From: Acanthaster planci
Lineage: Eukaryota > Echinodermata > Asteroidea > Valvatida > Acanthasteridae
Reading direction: 5' to 3'
NCBI RefSeq assembly: GCF_001949145.1
Contig: NW_019091362.1
Location: forward strand, 11,546,559 to 11,610,558
Length of the DNA: 64,000 nucleotides
Both the position numbers and the translations under genes were made by a program. This document shows, piece after piece, positions 1 to 9,945 of this stretch; position 1 is the first letter of the stretch, and every line of letters starts with the position of its first letter. The notes under the pieces were generated by a model, which searched no databases, was not told the origin of the DNA, and saw nothing but the letters and a program-made list of their open reading frames with translations.

Positions 1-718
1 GCCCGAGCGTGTGACGAAGATTCACCAGTTACTCCAGACCTGGCAGCTGTCGCACTTCGAGCGCTCGATGACAACGTTAACTCACGCAGATCCAACACTT
101 TAGACGCTATGAACATTAGGGTGTCAAGTCAAGACTTCAGGAACTTCCTCTTTATGGCAAAGACCTTTCCACAGGGAAGTTCATGGAAATGATGTGAACG
201 TATTGACACAACACGTAAACGTAGCTTCCGTGACCTTCCACCAGTGGCTCCACCTTGCCAATCCCATCCCGATGATCGCCGGGCTTGACCCTTCAGACCC
301 TCACGTCAGGGCATGGTTCCTTTTTCCCTTTTGTCAACCCAGTTACCAGACGAATCGCAGCCGTCCATCCTCCTCTTAACTTACCAAGCCACCCCAGAGG
401 AGCTTCAAAGGAAGAAGTACCGTGCCACGCTAGCAGACCTCCTGGTGGTAGGCGTCGCTGACTATTCAGCGACGCTGACTATATATATTTGCCTCCCCAC
501 CGATCTCAGACCCGTCAGCAGGCGACTTCAACTCTTTGCAGGGTCTTGGGAGAAAGTGACATTGGACAGCTGGGTGCTTGCGACCATTTGTTATGGATAC
601 ACCCTCGAATTCACTAGCACCCCTCCATCTGTACATATCTTCCGCCTTACTTCAGTTCCTACCGACAAAAACAAATGACAGGCACTGGAGTCTGAGATAG
701 ACTCTCTCCTTTGGAAAC

Positions 719-1370
719 GTGCTATGCCCCCCGGTTCCCAAATCTCAAGCAAACAAAGGTTTCATCTCAACGTTTTTCCTCACTCCAAAAAAAGAACTCA
801 ACAGCTGGCGACCTATTATCAACCTCAAACCTCTGAACCGCTTTATCCACCCAAAGAAATTCCGTATGGAGACCCCTCGGACGGTCACCCAATCTCTACA
901 GGTTTCATGCTGGGCCTCTTCCATAGACTTGAAAGATGCCTACCTCCACATTCCGATTCACCCAAAAAGCTACGAATACCTACGCTTTCTATACAATGGG
1001 AACTTCCTTGAATTCACGGCTCGCCCCTTCGGCCTCTCTTCACCGAGAGTGTTCTCGAGGGTTGCAATGATCATTGCGCTTACCTTCGAAAACGGGACTT
1101 CATGCTGTTCATGCTGGACGACTGGATGATCGTCGGCAGATCAACAAAGCAGAGGTTTCTACCGGCCTGACTTGCGACATCACATATCGGCTTGGCTTCG
1201 TCATCAACCACAAGAAGTCAAATCTTGCTCCAACACAATACCCGACGTGTCTAGGGGCATCTATCAACCTTCAACGAGGCATAATCTCACCGACGACTGA
1301 ACGCATTGACAATCTTCTCGACTGCGTGAAAGTCTTCTCTACCGAGCAGTCTGCTCCGGCCCGTGCCTGA
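719..1370 (+). pseudogene. DIRS reverse transcriptase domain, disrupted
   Basis: The frame 719-1129 reads FFLTPKK, then a WRPIINLKPLNRF segment, then SIDLKDAYLHIPIHP, then FTARPFGLSSPRVFSR. These match RT fingers and palm motifs: 'LKDAY' carries the first catalytic Asp, and 'PFGLSSPRVFS' is the typical DIRS and gypsy-like helix. The next catalytic motif appears as MLDDW near 1110-1128. The protein then shifts frame into 1074-1370 ('LGFVINHKKSNLAPTQ'), again typical of RT. The frame shift and the stop at 1129 make it a pseudogene. Confidence 0.8.
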
Positions 1371-1563
1371 CTCCGTCCCCTGGGCTTGATGGCCAGTATG
1401 GTAGATCTCATTCCCCTCTGCAGGCTGTACATGCGCCCACTTCAGCTTCATCTCATTGCGCTCTACAGGCCAAAATGGGACTCAATCAATCTCCAGGTCC
1501 CCATATGAGACTTCACCCCCCCCCATCTTCAGTTACGGTTAGCTCGGAGTTCCCTTACCCAAG

Positions 1564-2020
1564 GTGAAGCTGGAAATAACTATAACATCGGACACTTCTC
1601 AACTGGGCTGGGGAACCTCCCTACCACCGCTTCAAGCATTGGCAACATGGGACCTCCAGCTCCAAGGGAGTCACATCAGTATACTGGAACTTCAGGCCCT
1701 ATTCAATGCACGGAAAGCTTTCCGCTCAAGCATCATAGGCAAACGAGTTCTCATCCGCTCGGACAACTCCACAGTGGTGTCATACATCAATCTCCAGGGA
1801 GGCACACATTCTTCCTGCCTATGCCTCCTGTCGAGACAGACATTCCTTTGGGCCCAGGATTATGGCATCGACCTATAGGCGACTCACATTCCTGGTGTCA
1901 ACAACTCCATAACAGATGTTCTCTCTCGGGGAAAGGTATATCCTACGGAGTGGACTTTGCACACCAGTGTAGTCGAACAGATCTTCCCCAAAGTAGGAAA
2001 ACCGAACATACAGTGTAGAT
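1564..2020 (+). pseudogene. DIRS RNase H domain, disrupted
   Basis: The frame 1564-1878 carries an RNase H-like fold. 'TSDTSQLGWGTSL' holds the first acidic residue, 'SILELQALFNARKAF' gives the Glu, 'VLIRSDNSTVVSYINLQGGT' gives the Asp, and the end is 'WAQDYGIDL'. The order and spacing match DIRS RNase H. Homology continues in other frames to about 2020 ('GVNNSITDVLSRGKVYPTEW'-like residues), so this region is also broken. Confidence 0.75.
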
Positions 2021-2329
2021 TTTTTCGCCTCGGCGGAGAATGCCTAACTGCCAGTGCTCTGCACCAGATTTTACCACCCGCAAGCCTGGGCAACGAACGC
2101 TCTTCAAATAAATTGGGAAGGGATGTTGGCCTACGCTTTCCCTCCAATATCCCTAATACCAGCAGTTCTCTCCAAGATCGAAAAGGAACGCTGCCATGTC
2201 CTTTTCATCGCCCTCTTCTGGCCACGCCAGCCATGGTTCCCACGTCTGACCAGACTTCTCGTCTGGGTACCGGTGATCCTTCCTGATGGACCGGATCTGC
2301 GACATCAGCTGAAGTCAGGCATGCTTCAC

Positions 2330-3450
2330 CCTCATCCGACATCACTACACCTGACCCGTTGGCTATTGTCAAACAGTCCTTCAGATTAGCCGGGCTTTCT
2401 GATGAAGCTGCCAAAATGGCCTCGAAGAGTCGACGCCAGTCTTTGACTCCAGATTCCAACATTTTACTACATGGTGTTCAGAGTGAGGTTTTTCTCCAAA
2501 TGAAGTTTCTGTGACCTCTATAGCTGACTTCTTCATGCACCTGTTCAAATCAGATCTCCAGGTTTCAACTATCCGTAACTGCTGGTCAGCTATTGCGGGT
2601 ATACACGATGGCTTCCTAGATGGTACGACTGGGTTCGACAATACTGCTCTTAAACATCTACTTTAGGGGATGTTTCTTGAGCGTCCCCTGACTAAGAGAC
2701 TAATTCCTTCATGGGATTTGTCAGGTGTCCTCCAACTGCTTGCTGGTCCTCCCTTTGAGCCTCTCAGAGATGCATCGTTGTTCAGCTTATCGGTGAAACT
2801 GGCCTTCCTGCTGGATTGTGTTTGTCTCATCCCAACGCTTGGGTTTCTCACCAAGAACCAGTCAGTTTCCTTCCATCCTCCAGACATTTTTGTACCAGAC
2901 ATTACCAAACACACTAGGACTCCTGATGACAAGCCTTGGTGTCCAGTGGGGACTCTCAAATTGTACTTAGCCAAACCAAAAAACTCACAGGTGCAACTTT
3001 GCAGCTTTTCATCACCACAATAAAACCTCACCGAGCTGCGACCAGAGACAGTATAGCCAGATTGGCAGTTTCAGCCATCAAGTTTGCCAACCCAGACTGG
3101 CTGAACTCTGTGGACAATAAAACACTACGCTTCATCATGGCTCATGATATCCGAGAAGTTTCCACATCATGGGCCTACTTCAGGGCCGTACCAAATGGAG
3201 GAAATATGCAAGGCAGCATGCTGGAAGACCCCATCTACTTTCACCACATGCTACCTTACCGATGTTCTACAAAAGGACTCCGTGCATGGCAGAGCGGTCC
3301 TTACATCGGCCACATCTCATTATGTAGTGCGTCCTCGCTGCACCCCCCCTCCAAGGGCTTTGTGCTACTCTGCATATTTAGTGAATGTTTGGGGTAAGCT
3401 GAAAGCAGAAGACTCCTCCCACAGAAATGTGGGTGAGGTCTGCTATTGAA
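2330..3450 (+). pseudogene. DIRS tyrosine recombinase region, disrupted
   Basis: Fragments in three frames resemble a DIRS YR domain. 'RLAGLSDEAAKMASKSRRQS' lies near 2385, 'HRAATRDSIARLAVSAIKFAN' near 3030, 'AHDIREVSTSWAYFRAV' near 3140, and, after a frame change, 'ICKAACWKTPSTFTTCYLTDV' near 3200. The arrangement resembles the C-terminal catalytic part of YR recombinases, with HDIR followed by a W-x-TPSTF segment. I could not place the full R-H-R-Y tetrad because of the frame breaks. Assignment rests on these motifs and on position after RNase H. Confidence 0.6.
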
Positions 3451-3466
3451 TACCTAACCCAAACAG
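3415..3466. repeat. Left arm of inverted repeat at the DIRS end
   Basis: About 52 bases are complementary, with a few mismatches, to 3632-3685. Both arms contain the block reading GGTGAGGTCTGCT in one orientation. The roughly 165-base loop between the arms contains no ORF. Such repeats are expected at DIRS ends. Confidence 0.75.
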
Positions 3467-3631
3467 TTGGCCCCCTCCCATCCTTCCCCACTCGGACGGT
3501 TTTAATACCGGAAAAGAAGGACGCAAATGGCGGCCATTCCACTATACATCGTGGGACTAAAGGGTGCACTACGGTTGATCAGAAGTTTTAGCGAATTGAA
3601 TCAGACGCAAAGGAATTTGCACATTTAGCGG

Positions 3632-3685
3632 CTGTTTGGGGTAGGTGTTCATGAGCAGACCTCACCCACTTTTCTGTGGGGGAGG
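3632..3685. repeat. Right arm of inverted repeat at the DIRS end
   Basis: This is the imperfect reverse complement of 3415-3466. It begins with CTGTTTGGGGTAGG and ends with TGTGGGGGAGG. Confidence 0.75.
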
Positions 3686-4151
3686 GAATTATTCAGTTGC
3701 ACCAATTCCCACCAAAGCAGAAAAAGATTAAATTTACCAAACAAAAATCACAAGAACAATTAAGGTAAAATTTGGCCTTATTGTGGGGAACCATATGCAA
3801 GGTTACTCACATCTTGAAATATGCTTTAAAAATGTAGTTTAATTTTGTTATGTTTTTTATTTCACTGATTTTAAGCTGGAGTAGTCAATTTGAAAAGTTT
3901 GTACATGTATTCAAATTGTCAAAAATTAATCCGTTTTCTGACTAATTAAATGGAGTATAAGAAAATAGGTTCATTTTTACACTTGCAGAGTCCAATTGTG
4001 AGTCTTTGCATGTGGTAACCACTTCCAAAGACCCTGATCGGGTATACAGGAGTGCTAAGTCAAGTCTGGATTTTAAAAGGCTAATGTAGTCAAGTGTAGC
4101 CTATATACACCTATTGTTGAGAAAAATGAAGTTTGTTTCTTTCTTCTTAAG

Positions 4152-4505
4152 GCAAGCACCATCTCTGTCAATATCAGCACACCCACTCCAGTTCCGACAC
4201 CACAGAAAACATGGCTGGTTTTCTCCAATCCAGCCGACCCACTCGAACGTGTCAACCAGGGTATTCGCCTGTCTGTCGACGGGGGTACCTCTTGGAGCAA
4301 TCCCTGGATAATCTTCCCCTACAAGTCTGCCTACTCTGACCTGGTGTACTTTGACAAGACAACTGCAGCTGGTAAACGTGAGCACTACTTTGCCGTTGTA
4401 TTTGAAGGTGGGAGCTCTACATTCTCAGATCACCTCAAATTCCTCATGTTTAACTTAGAGGCCCTCATTCACAACATTTTGAAGCATGGAACACCCAGGA
4501 GCTAG
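4152..4505 (+). CDS. NEU1: Sialidase (NEU1-like), C-terminal exon only
   Basis: Sialidases remove terminal sialic acids from glycoproteins and glycolipids; animal NEU1 acts mainly in lysosomes. After a pyrimidine-rich acceptor (TTTCTTTCTTCTTAAG, ending at 4151), 117 codons stay open to TAG at 4503-4505. The peptide contains LVFSNPADPLERVNQGIRLS, then an Asp-box (SVDGGTSW, pattern S-x-D-x-G-x-T-W), then KSAYSDLVYF, which matches the last blades of the NEU1 beta-propeller. The final residues (about 30, ending HGTPRS) are less conserved and end earlier than I would expect for NEU1, so the 3' boundary may be a frame extension or a changed tail. No upstream exon is recognisable in the window, and a DIRS copy lies directly 5'. 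It could be the end of a live gene or a pseudogene fragment. Confidence 0.7.
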   Translation, partial: ASTISVNISTPTPVPTPQKTWLVFSNPADPLERVNQGIRLSVDGGTSWSNPWIIFPYKSAYSDLVYFDKTTAAGKREHYFAVVFEGGSSTFSDHLKFLMFNLEALIHNILKHGTPRS

Positions 4506-6840
4506 TTTTCAGTTTGTCAGAAATAAGTTTGTGTAACACTGAATTTTCTGAATGAATACCACAGGTATGAACGTCAAACATTTGTGGTGAACACAGAAAT
4601 GACCTCCCTTGATGAAGAATTACCAGTAGCCTGGTGATTATAGGAAAAAATAAGTTTTTCAGCTAGGTAATAATTTTCCATGGAAGAAAATTTTATCCTC
4701 GCTTCGAACACCTTCAAAAGGGCATTCAAGGCAGACATTAAAATGGTCTTGATCATAAGTCGGCCATCGTGAATTGGGAGTGAAGAAACATTTTTATATT
4801 GGGAACCTGAGAATAGAAATGAAGGCAATGAAATAAAAGGTCATTACAAATTTGTGTCATTTATGTTGATGAATAATTAAGAATTGTGATCAATTATTTC
4901 TAAATGTTTTGAAGCACAATTTAAAAATGAAAGCGGGCAGGGAAACCTAAATAGTCTAACACAACCCAACTTGACAGTTCACATTGAATCTGATTTTAGG
5001 AAAACAACAAAAATGGTTTCCGTGGTCTATTAAAATTTGATTGGCTGTTATTTTCAGTGGATAGTTTTGCGTAAAGCTTCCTTTGTACCTTTAAAAGTAA
5101 TTCAGATGCCCATTGCCATGTTGAAAAATGACTTCTTCGCTTCATTACAAAACGGGGAAGTTTAGGGTCTGGTTTCGGGTTGGATCCTGCATATCACAGA
5201 AATTCAAGCTGCTCACAGTCATTGATATCTTGGACCCTTTGAGTATATGAACTCAGCAATGCACCAACCACAGAAACAGTCCGTTAGAGGGAAATTAAGG
5301 CCTCACAAGGTCGGAGATGAAAATTTGGGGTCGTTAGTCAGACTTTCAACCATTGGAAAACAATTGACCATTCATGCATCCAGACTCATTAAAAAAAGCT
5401 TAATAGTTGTACAGGCAAAATTTGCTCGTACACTGTAGATACGTGCTCACCCCCCTTTTTTACTGAACTATTTTGTGCACATGTAACTTTTTCAGAAAAT
5501 GTGTGCTCAATTTTGTGAAGAATATTAACATTTGTTGTAAAGAATATCTCAGGAAAGCCTCAAACATCTTCCCAATATTCCTCCTCTAGACATGCAAGGA
5601 GATGCACGCCAGAGCTACCTCAAGGTTCTTTAAACTACCCGTCTGAAATTGTTTTAATTTGTTATTTTGTTTTATTTATTGAACATTATCTTAAGTGGTG
5701 GGGGTTGAACCATTTCGTGTTCTGGTTTTCACTGAGCTGTCTGGTTTTAGTTTTTAACCAGTCTGAAAATCACTGCAAGAAAAGGTGCCCCAACAATAAT
5801 TTGTCATTTATGGCATAAAAACGTTCCTTTTAAAGCCAAGTCGATTGTCTATTTCGTACATAGCTCTTACAGCAGTGGGTCCTGAAGGCCTGACAAAATT
5901 TCTGTATTCTCGTGAAGTTCTTTATTTTCGAAAGCAGAGGCAGAGCCCAGAAATCCGATATTCGAATTTCTTTTTGAAATTCGTTAACCGGATTTGAAGT
6001 TGTCATATCTTGTTACATAATTATAATAATAAGAAGAAGATGCCCGTGTCTATATATGACAGATGTGAATACTTCGTACATTCTTTCAGGTTTTGTGATA
6101 ATGTGCGTTGTTTTGCAGTACTGAAGGAAGGTTTTTTTAAGATGGAAGCGGAAACTTACGTTTCAGTTGATTTTGTTTTGTTTTTCAAGTATACCTAACA
6201 AAAACGTTTTTCTTATTTACTTTGTAAATAAGAAAATTGTGGAAATTGTAGTATACACATTGTTTGTTAATTTTGAATTTTGAAGAGTTTAAAACTGCTG
6301 ACGAGGCTACGATGTAAATGAATATGAATAAATATTATATTCGTGGTATCGGTACGTTATGATCGGCGTCTGTTTGTTTGTATGCTTTTTGTTTTGTTTG
6401 TTTTGTTTTATTTTGCAAGCTTTATGATACTTCCAGTTTACAGTTGCTCATTGTTGGAGATTGTACTGCTGTGTTCACCGTTAGAATGGGTTGCAGGAAA
6501 AAGTAGCTTCAGAAAATAAGACAGTCACCAAAATTAGTCATGTATTTTCGCACTGTTACGTAAATTTAATCGCTTATATGTTCGCAAGCCTCTTGTTTGT
6601 AAATTTTGTGCTGTAAAAACCAAGCTTTAGTTTACTTAAGCATTCTCATAGGTTATAACTGCAGTACTGATCACATAATTACGGTTACGCAGTTGTGTCT
6701 TCTCATGCCTTCAGAATAGGACACTACCATTGTTCCTACAATATAAAGCGCTTTAATACATTGTATACTAAGCACCAAGCGAACAAGAGACTGGCAACCG
6801 GGAAACACCCTTCGTTCCCTTTGTCTTCTACCCTCTACAG
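4506..6840. other. Non-coding stretch after the sialidase exon
   Basis: AT-rich sequence without a convincing coding region. An AATAAA at 4832-4837 could serve the sialidase transcript, about 330 bases after its stop. Sequence at about 4785-4930 resembles 11575-11730, so both may be copies of an old interspersed repeat. Confidence 0.5.
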
Positions 6841-8083
6841 TAAAGAAGAACATGCACGCGTATTTAATTCGGTCATGTCTATCATGACAACCGGTATCAT
6901 GTTAGAAAACATGTCATTACTGAAGGAAATGAAGGCCGAACCAACATCCGGTTTCCACTCCGCGGTACGTGTTTCTCTTTAGTATTGCCATGATTGTATT
7001 TTTCTTTTTTCCCAATCCTTACATTTTGCAAAACATGCCAAAAAGGTGCATTGGGTAAAGTCTGAGCACATTTGCAATAATTACTTCCATCATAAGCGAA
7101 ATGTATTTTATGTATCATATCTTGCGACCAATAGACATTTTTTCAATCCTAAAAACCATGGATAAACCTCTTAAAATGTAAAGTGTAACACATGTATATC
7201 CAGAAGGATGAGTAGACTAATTCGTTTTCAGCCGTCTGTCTATAAGTGCGAACCGTATCTTTTCACTGAAATATGCATTTGTTTTTGTATTTTTTTGTGA
7301 AATTCCGTCCGTGATCTGTAAATCTCTGATTCCTAGTTTTATCAAAACAATTTTTACATCGGATTCTCCTTACTTTACATGACATCTCCCTTATAATCGT
7401 GGTGATGCATACACGTATTTTAGATTCTGATATTAGTAGAATTTTAAACAATGAAATGATTAACAATAAAAGTCCTCCCCTGTAGCTGACAAACGGCCTT
7501 CGTGGTAATTCACGTGCTTTTACAATATTGTGCAGTATTTAAGATAATGTTGTATTCCAATACACTAGATACATGCATTTTCTAAAACTAGCTGTTATCA
7601 CATCAGTGTTCACTCACTTGTTGCTTTGCGTAACACTTTACAAAATGCATCAGAAATGTCACGTCCACCTCACTGTGAATAATTCTTTGAGACTTGAGCT
7701 TAATTGCTTAAATTCTGGATTTTTGCAGACTTGGCAGGCTTATGGTTTGAAAATAAGCCCCTCAAAATGCCATCTTGTACGTATCCGGTTGAAGATTGGT
7801 GAAAACCTTTACTGAGCAGTTTTCTTTTGACCGTGACGCAGGACCATAACTTCACGAATATACTTTTAAAGTGTGTTTTTCATATATCATATTTTTTCTC
7901 TGAAAACTCGAGCATTGTTAATACAGAACATAGCAAACAACTCTGTAGAATTTTTAAATAAATGCAAAGCGACCTTTTTTCCCCCAGGGATGCATCATCA
8001 ACGAAAAACGACGTGATGTGTTTTTCAAGTGGATTGCAGTGAACTACGACGCCGAAGATTCTAGTATTGACCATCAATTTCAA
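6841..8083 (+). CDS. Candidate three-exon gene fragment, unknown product
   Basis: Three plus-strand segments each have a good acceptor and donor and compatible phases. 6841-6964 has acceptor TCTTCTACCCTCTACAG and donor GTACGTG. 7729-7776 has acceptor ATTTTTGCAG and donor GTACGTA. 7988-8083 has acceptor TTTTTTCCCCCAG and donor GTAAGTT. The joints are in phase 0 and stay open for about 88 residues, including KEEHARVFNSVMSIMTTGI and EKRRDVFFKWIAVNYDAE. I recognise no domain. The 48-base middle exon (AYGLKISPSKCHL) resembles a short stretch of gypsy-type reverse transcriptase, so it may instead be transposon debris. No start or last exon is found. This is a hypothesis built on splice-site quality. 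Confidence 0.25.
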
Positions 8084-8652
8084 GTAAGTTCTCCGTATTT
8101 TTTAGTGTGCCGAGGCTTGCTTTGGATTATCAGAAAGAGAGTTCGAAATCCAATGGCTTATTGGGATCTCCAAATTTATGCCGTGGGTACGCAGTCCCCC
8201 AAGAAAAAGGCGTAAAATCGTGCAATCTTGTGTGTTTTAAGTGCTCAAAAGGACAATTCCAAGACTACTTTCAAGTGGTGGTTTATCCGTGAAATAATGG
8301 ATGACTTCAGAGGATTTGAAAGTCAATCATTAAAATAATGTCATTAAAATAATAAGATACCGTGATGCCTAAATGTTCCTATTTTCTACACAAAGCAAAC
8401 AACGTACTGTTCCCGCAATCTACATGTATTTCCATTCAAATTTATCAACTGTTAACATCGAATTCGTTTTAGAAATTCACGAATTTCATATCCGACGTTT
8501 AATTCCGTCATTGAAAGCCCATTTGTCCTCTTTACTGATTTTACATACTTATTCATAAACATTAGTTCAGTTTCATAGTTTGTAATGTTTGCCGAACGCA
8601 CGACAGATGAAACTTTTCTCTCGTTTTACAGTCATTGGTATATTACTCAAAT

Positions 8653-9945
8653 TCACGTTAAAAAGTTGGGCAACGAGGACGTATGCTCAAGTTTCGGCTT
8701 CGGTGAAAGAGGACGAGATGGCGCCACGTTCTCGTATACATCACCCTGTGGTTCCGTGTCACCATTGGAATGGTTGTCATCGTTGTTTAGGTTGGTTACA
8801 TTTTCATATTCCGTCTTTTTCCGCTGATGCACCGACCTTGGTGTGGAGTAGTGCGGTGGAGATGTCGAGCGACGCCCGAGAACCGGGAGCGTGGCGGCCG
8901 ATGTTGGCGCCGGGGTGTTAACGTACACGTTGTCAGGATCGATGGATGGTGGAGGCGCTGGCTTGTGGGGCGGTGGGTGGGTTCCATCGTCCTCCTCGTT
9001 AGTCACATGCCAAGAGTTGGTCGTTGCCCCATTCTCTGCCCTCTCGTTCAGGGTGGTCTCAGCGTTCTCTTCGCGGTGTGGCTCGCCAGGCTCGTTCTGC
9101 TCCTCATTCAGCACGATGTGCCTTCGGGACTGGCTGCGCTTCTTGGACTGCGAACGTCTGGAGCGGTAAGTCTTTCGGAGGCACCAGGCGAAGCACACCA
9201 CCGTTAGCACGACCACAGGGATTCCGCCAGCTGCCGCACATGCGATGAAAATCCACAAATTGATCATTGACCTGTCCTTATTAGGCACGTATGGCTCCTG
9301 TATAAGGTCAATTGTCAAACTAGCGTTTACTCTCAGCCCTGAGGGTACATAAGCCTCACATGTTATCACACTGCCGTTATCAGATGTCATCAACTTTTCT
9401 ATCTTAGCAATTTTACCGTCTTCTTCCCTCATGAGCTTACCTCCATGACTTTCATTCTTCACGCTGTCTACAAACCAATGATAACCGGCGATCGCTGGTA
9501 TGCCCTCCGCCTTGCATATGAAGGAGGCTTCCTTCCCTGTGACAAAAGCACCTCCGAAGTTCTCAACGGTTGCAGTGGGAGGTACTACAAAAGGCATCAA
9601 TGTGCATCTTGATACCTCCAATGATGTGCGGTTCTGTCCCACGCAGAGGAACTCGACGCCGTTATCCAGCCCCGCGATTCGCCAGATTGCCGCCCCATCG
9701 GTTGAAGATATCGGCGTCGTGTCTTCGCCTGAACTACTTATTCGATACCAGTTAAGGTTACTGTTGTCGACATCAGGGCCCGTCCAGTTGCAGCTGAAGG
9801 TGCCAAAAGTGCCCTCTTGTATGGGTCCATTGTCGTGAGTCGAGGTGAAGGAACACATGAGCTCATTTGTCGCGGAACACCAGAGGGGTAAACAAGCTGC
9901 AAACGCAACTAACCTTGCGAGATACATGCTGGTTAATAGGCACAA
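8653..9945 (-). CDS. Two-Ig single-pass receptor with tyrosine-motif tail, intronless
   Basis: One uninterrupted 430-codon frame encodes a type I membrane protein. A signal peptide (residues 1-25; Met7 is an alternative start) precedes two Ig-like domains. Ig1 has Cys52, Trp66 and Cys101. Ig2 has Cys144, Trp157 and Cys196 with the DNGSVITC signature. The transmembrane helix is about 228-256, followed by a basic stop-transfer stretch (KTYRSRRSQSKKRSQSRR). The roughly 170-residue tail has a proline-rich patch (PPPHKPAPPPS) and tyrosines Y341 (YVNT), Y380 (YENV) and Y404 (YENV). All three fit pYxN, the Grb2-type SH2 consensus. Several N-x-S/T sites lie in the ectodomain. It probably acts as a cell-surface adhesion or signalling receptor; the ligand is unknown. 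A multi-domain Ig receptor without introns among intron-rich genes suggests retroposition or intron loss. No ITIM or ITAM is seen. Confidence 0.85.
   Translation of the reverse strand: MCLLTSMYLARLVAFAACLPLWCSATNELMCSFTSTHDNGPIQEGTFGTFSCNWTGPDVDNSNLNWYRISSSGEDTTPISSTDGAAIWRIAGLDNGVEFLCVGQNRTSLEVSRCTLMPFVVPPTATVENFGGAFVTGKEASFICKAEGIPAIAGYHWFVDSVKNESHGGKLMREEDGKIAKIEKLMTSDNGSVITCEAYVPSGLRVNASLTIDLIQEPYVPNKDRSMINLWIFIACAAAGGIPVVVLTVVCFAWCLRKTYRSRRSQSKKRSQSRRHIVLNEEQNEPGEPHREENAETTLNERAENGATTNSWHVTNEEDDGTHPPPHKPAPPPSIDPDNVYVNTPAPTSAATLPVLGRRSTSPPHYSTPRSVHQRKKTEYENVTNLNNDDNHSNGDTEPQGDVYENVAPSRPLSPKPKLEHTSSLPNFLT

Larger units (their letters stand above)
1..3690 (+). mobile_element. Degenerate DIRS-type (tyrosine-recombinase) retrotransposon
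   Basis: Fragments of a DIRS polyprotein can be read on the plus strand in the correct order, broken by stops and frame changes. A pre-RT segment (about 310-678) is followed by reverse transcriptase (719-1370), RNase H (1564-2000) and a tyrosine-recombinase-like region (about 2330-3450). An imperfect inverted repeat closes the right end at 3415-3466 and 3632-3685. RT followed by RNase H and a recombinase instead of an integrase, with terminal or internal inverted repeats, is the DIRS order. No long ORF survives, so the copy is inactive. The left end is not seen and probably lies outside the window. The sialidase exon begins about 460 bases after the right end, so the element probably sits in an intron of that gene or next to it. 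Confidence 0.8.

Noticed and set aside
7729-7776. Gypsy reverse transcriptase fragment (AYGLKISPSKCHL)
   Set aside because: Too short to call a transposon. Flanking sequence shows no other RT motifs. Kept only as a caveat to the candidate exon.
8589-9248. Several plus-strand frames of 60-126 codons across the Ig receptor
   Set aside because: Antisense shadows caused by the GC-rich tail of the minus-strand gene.
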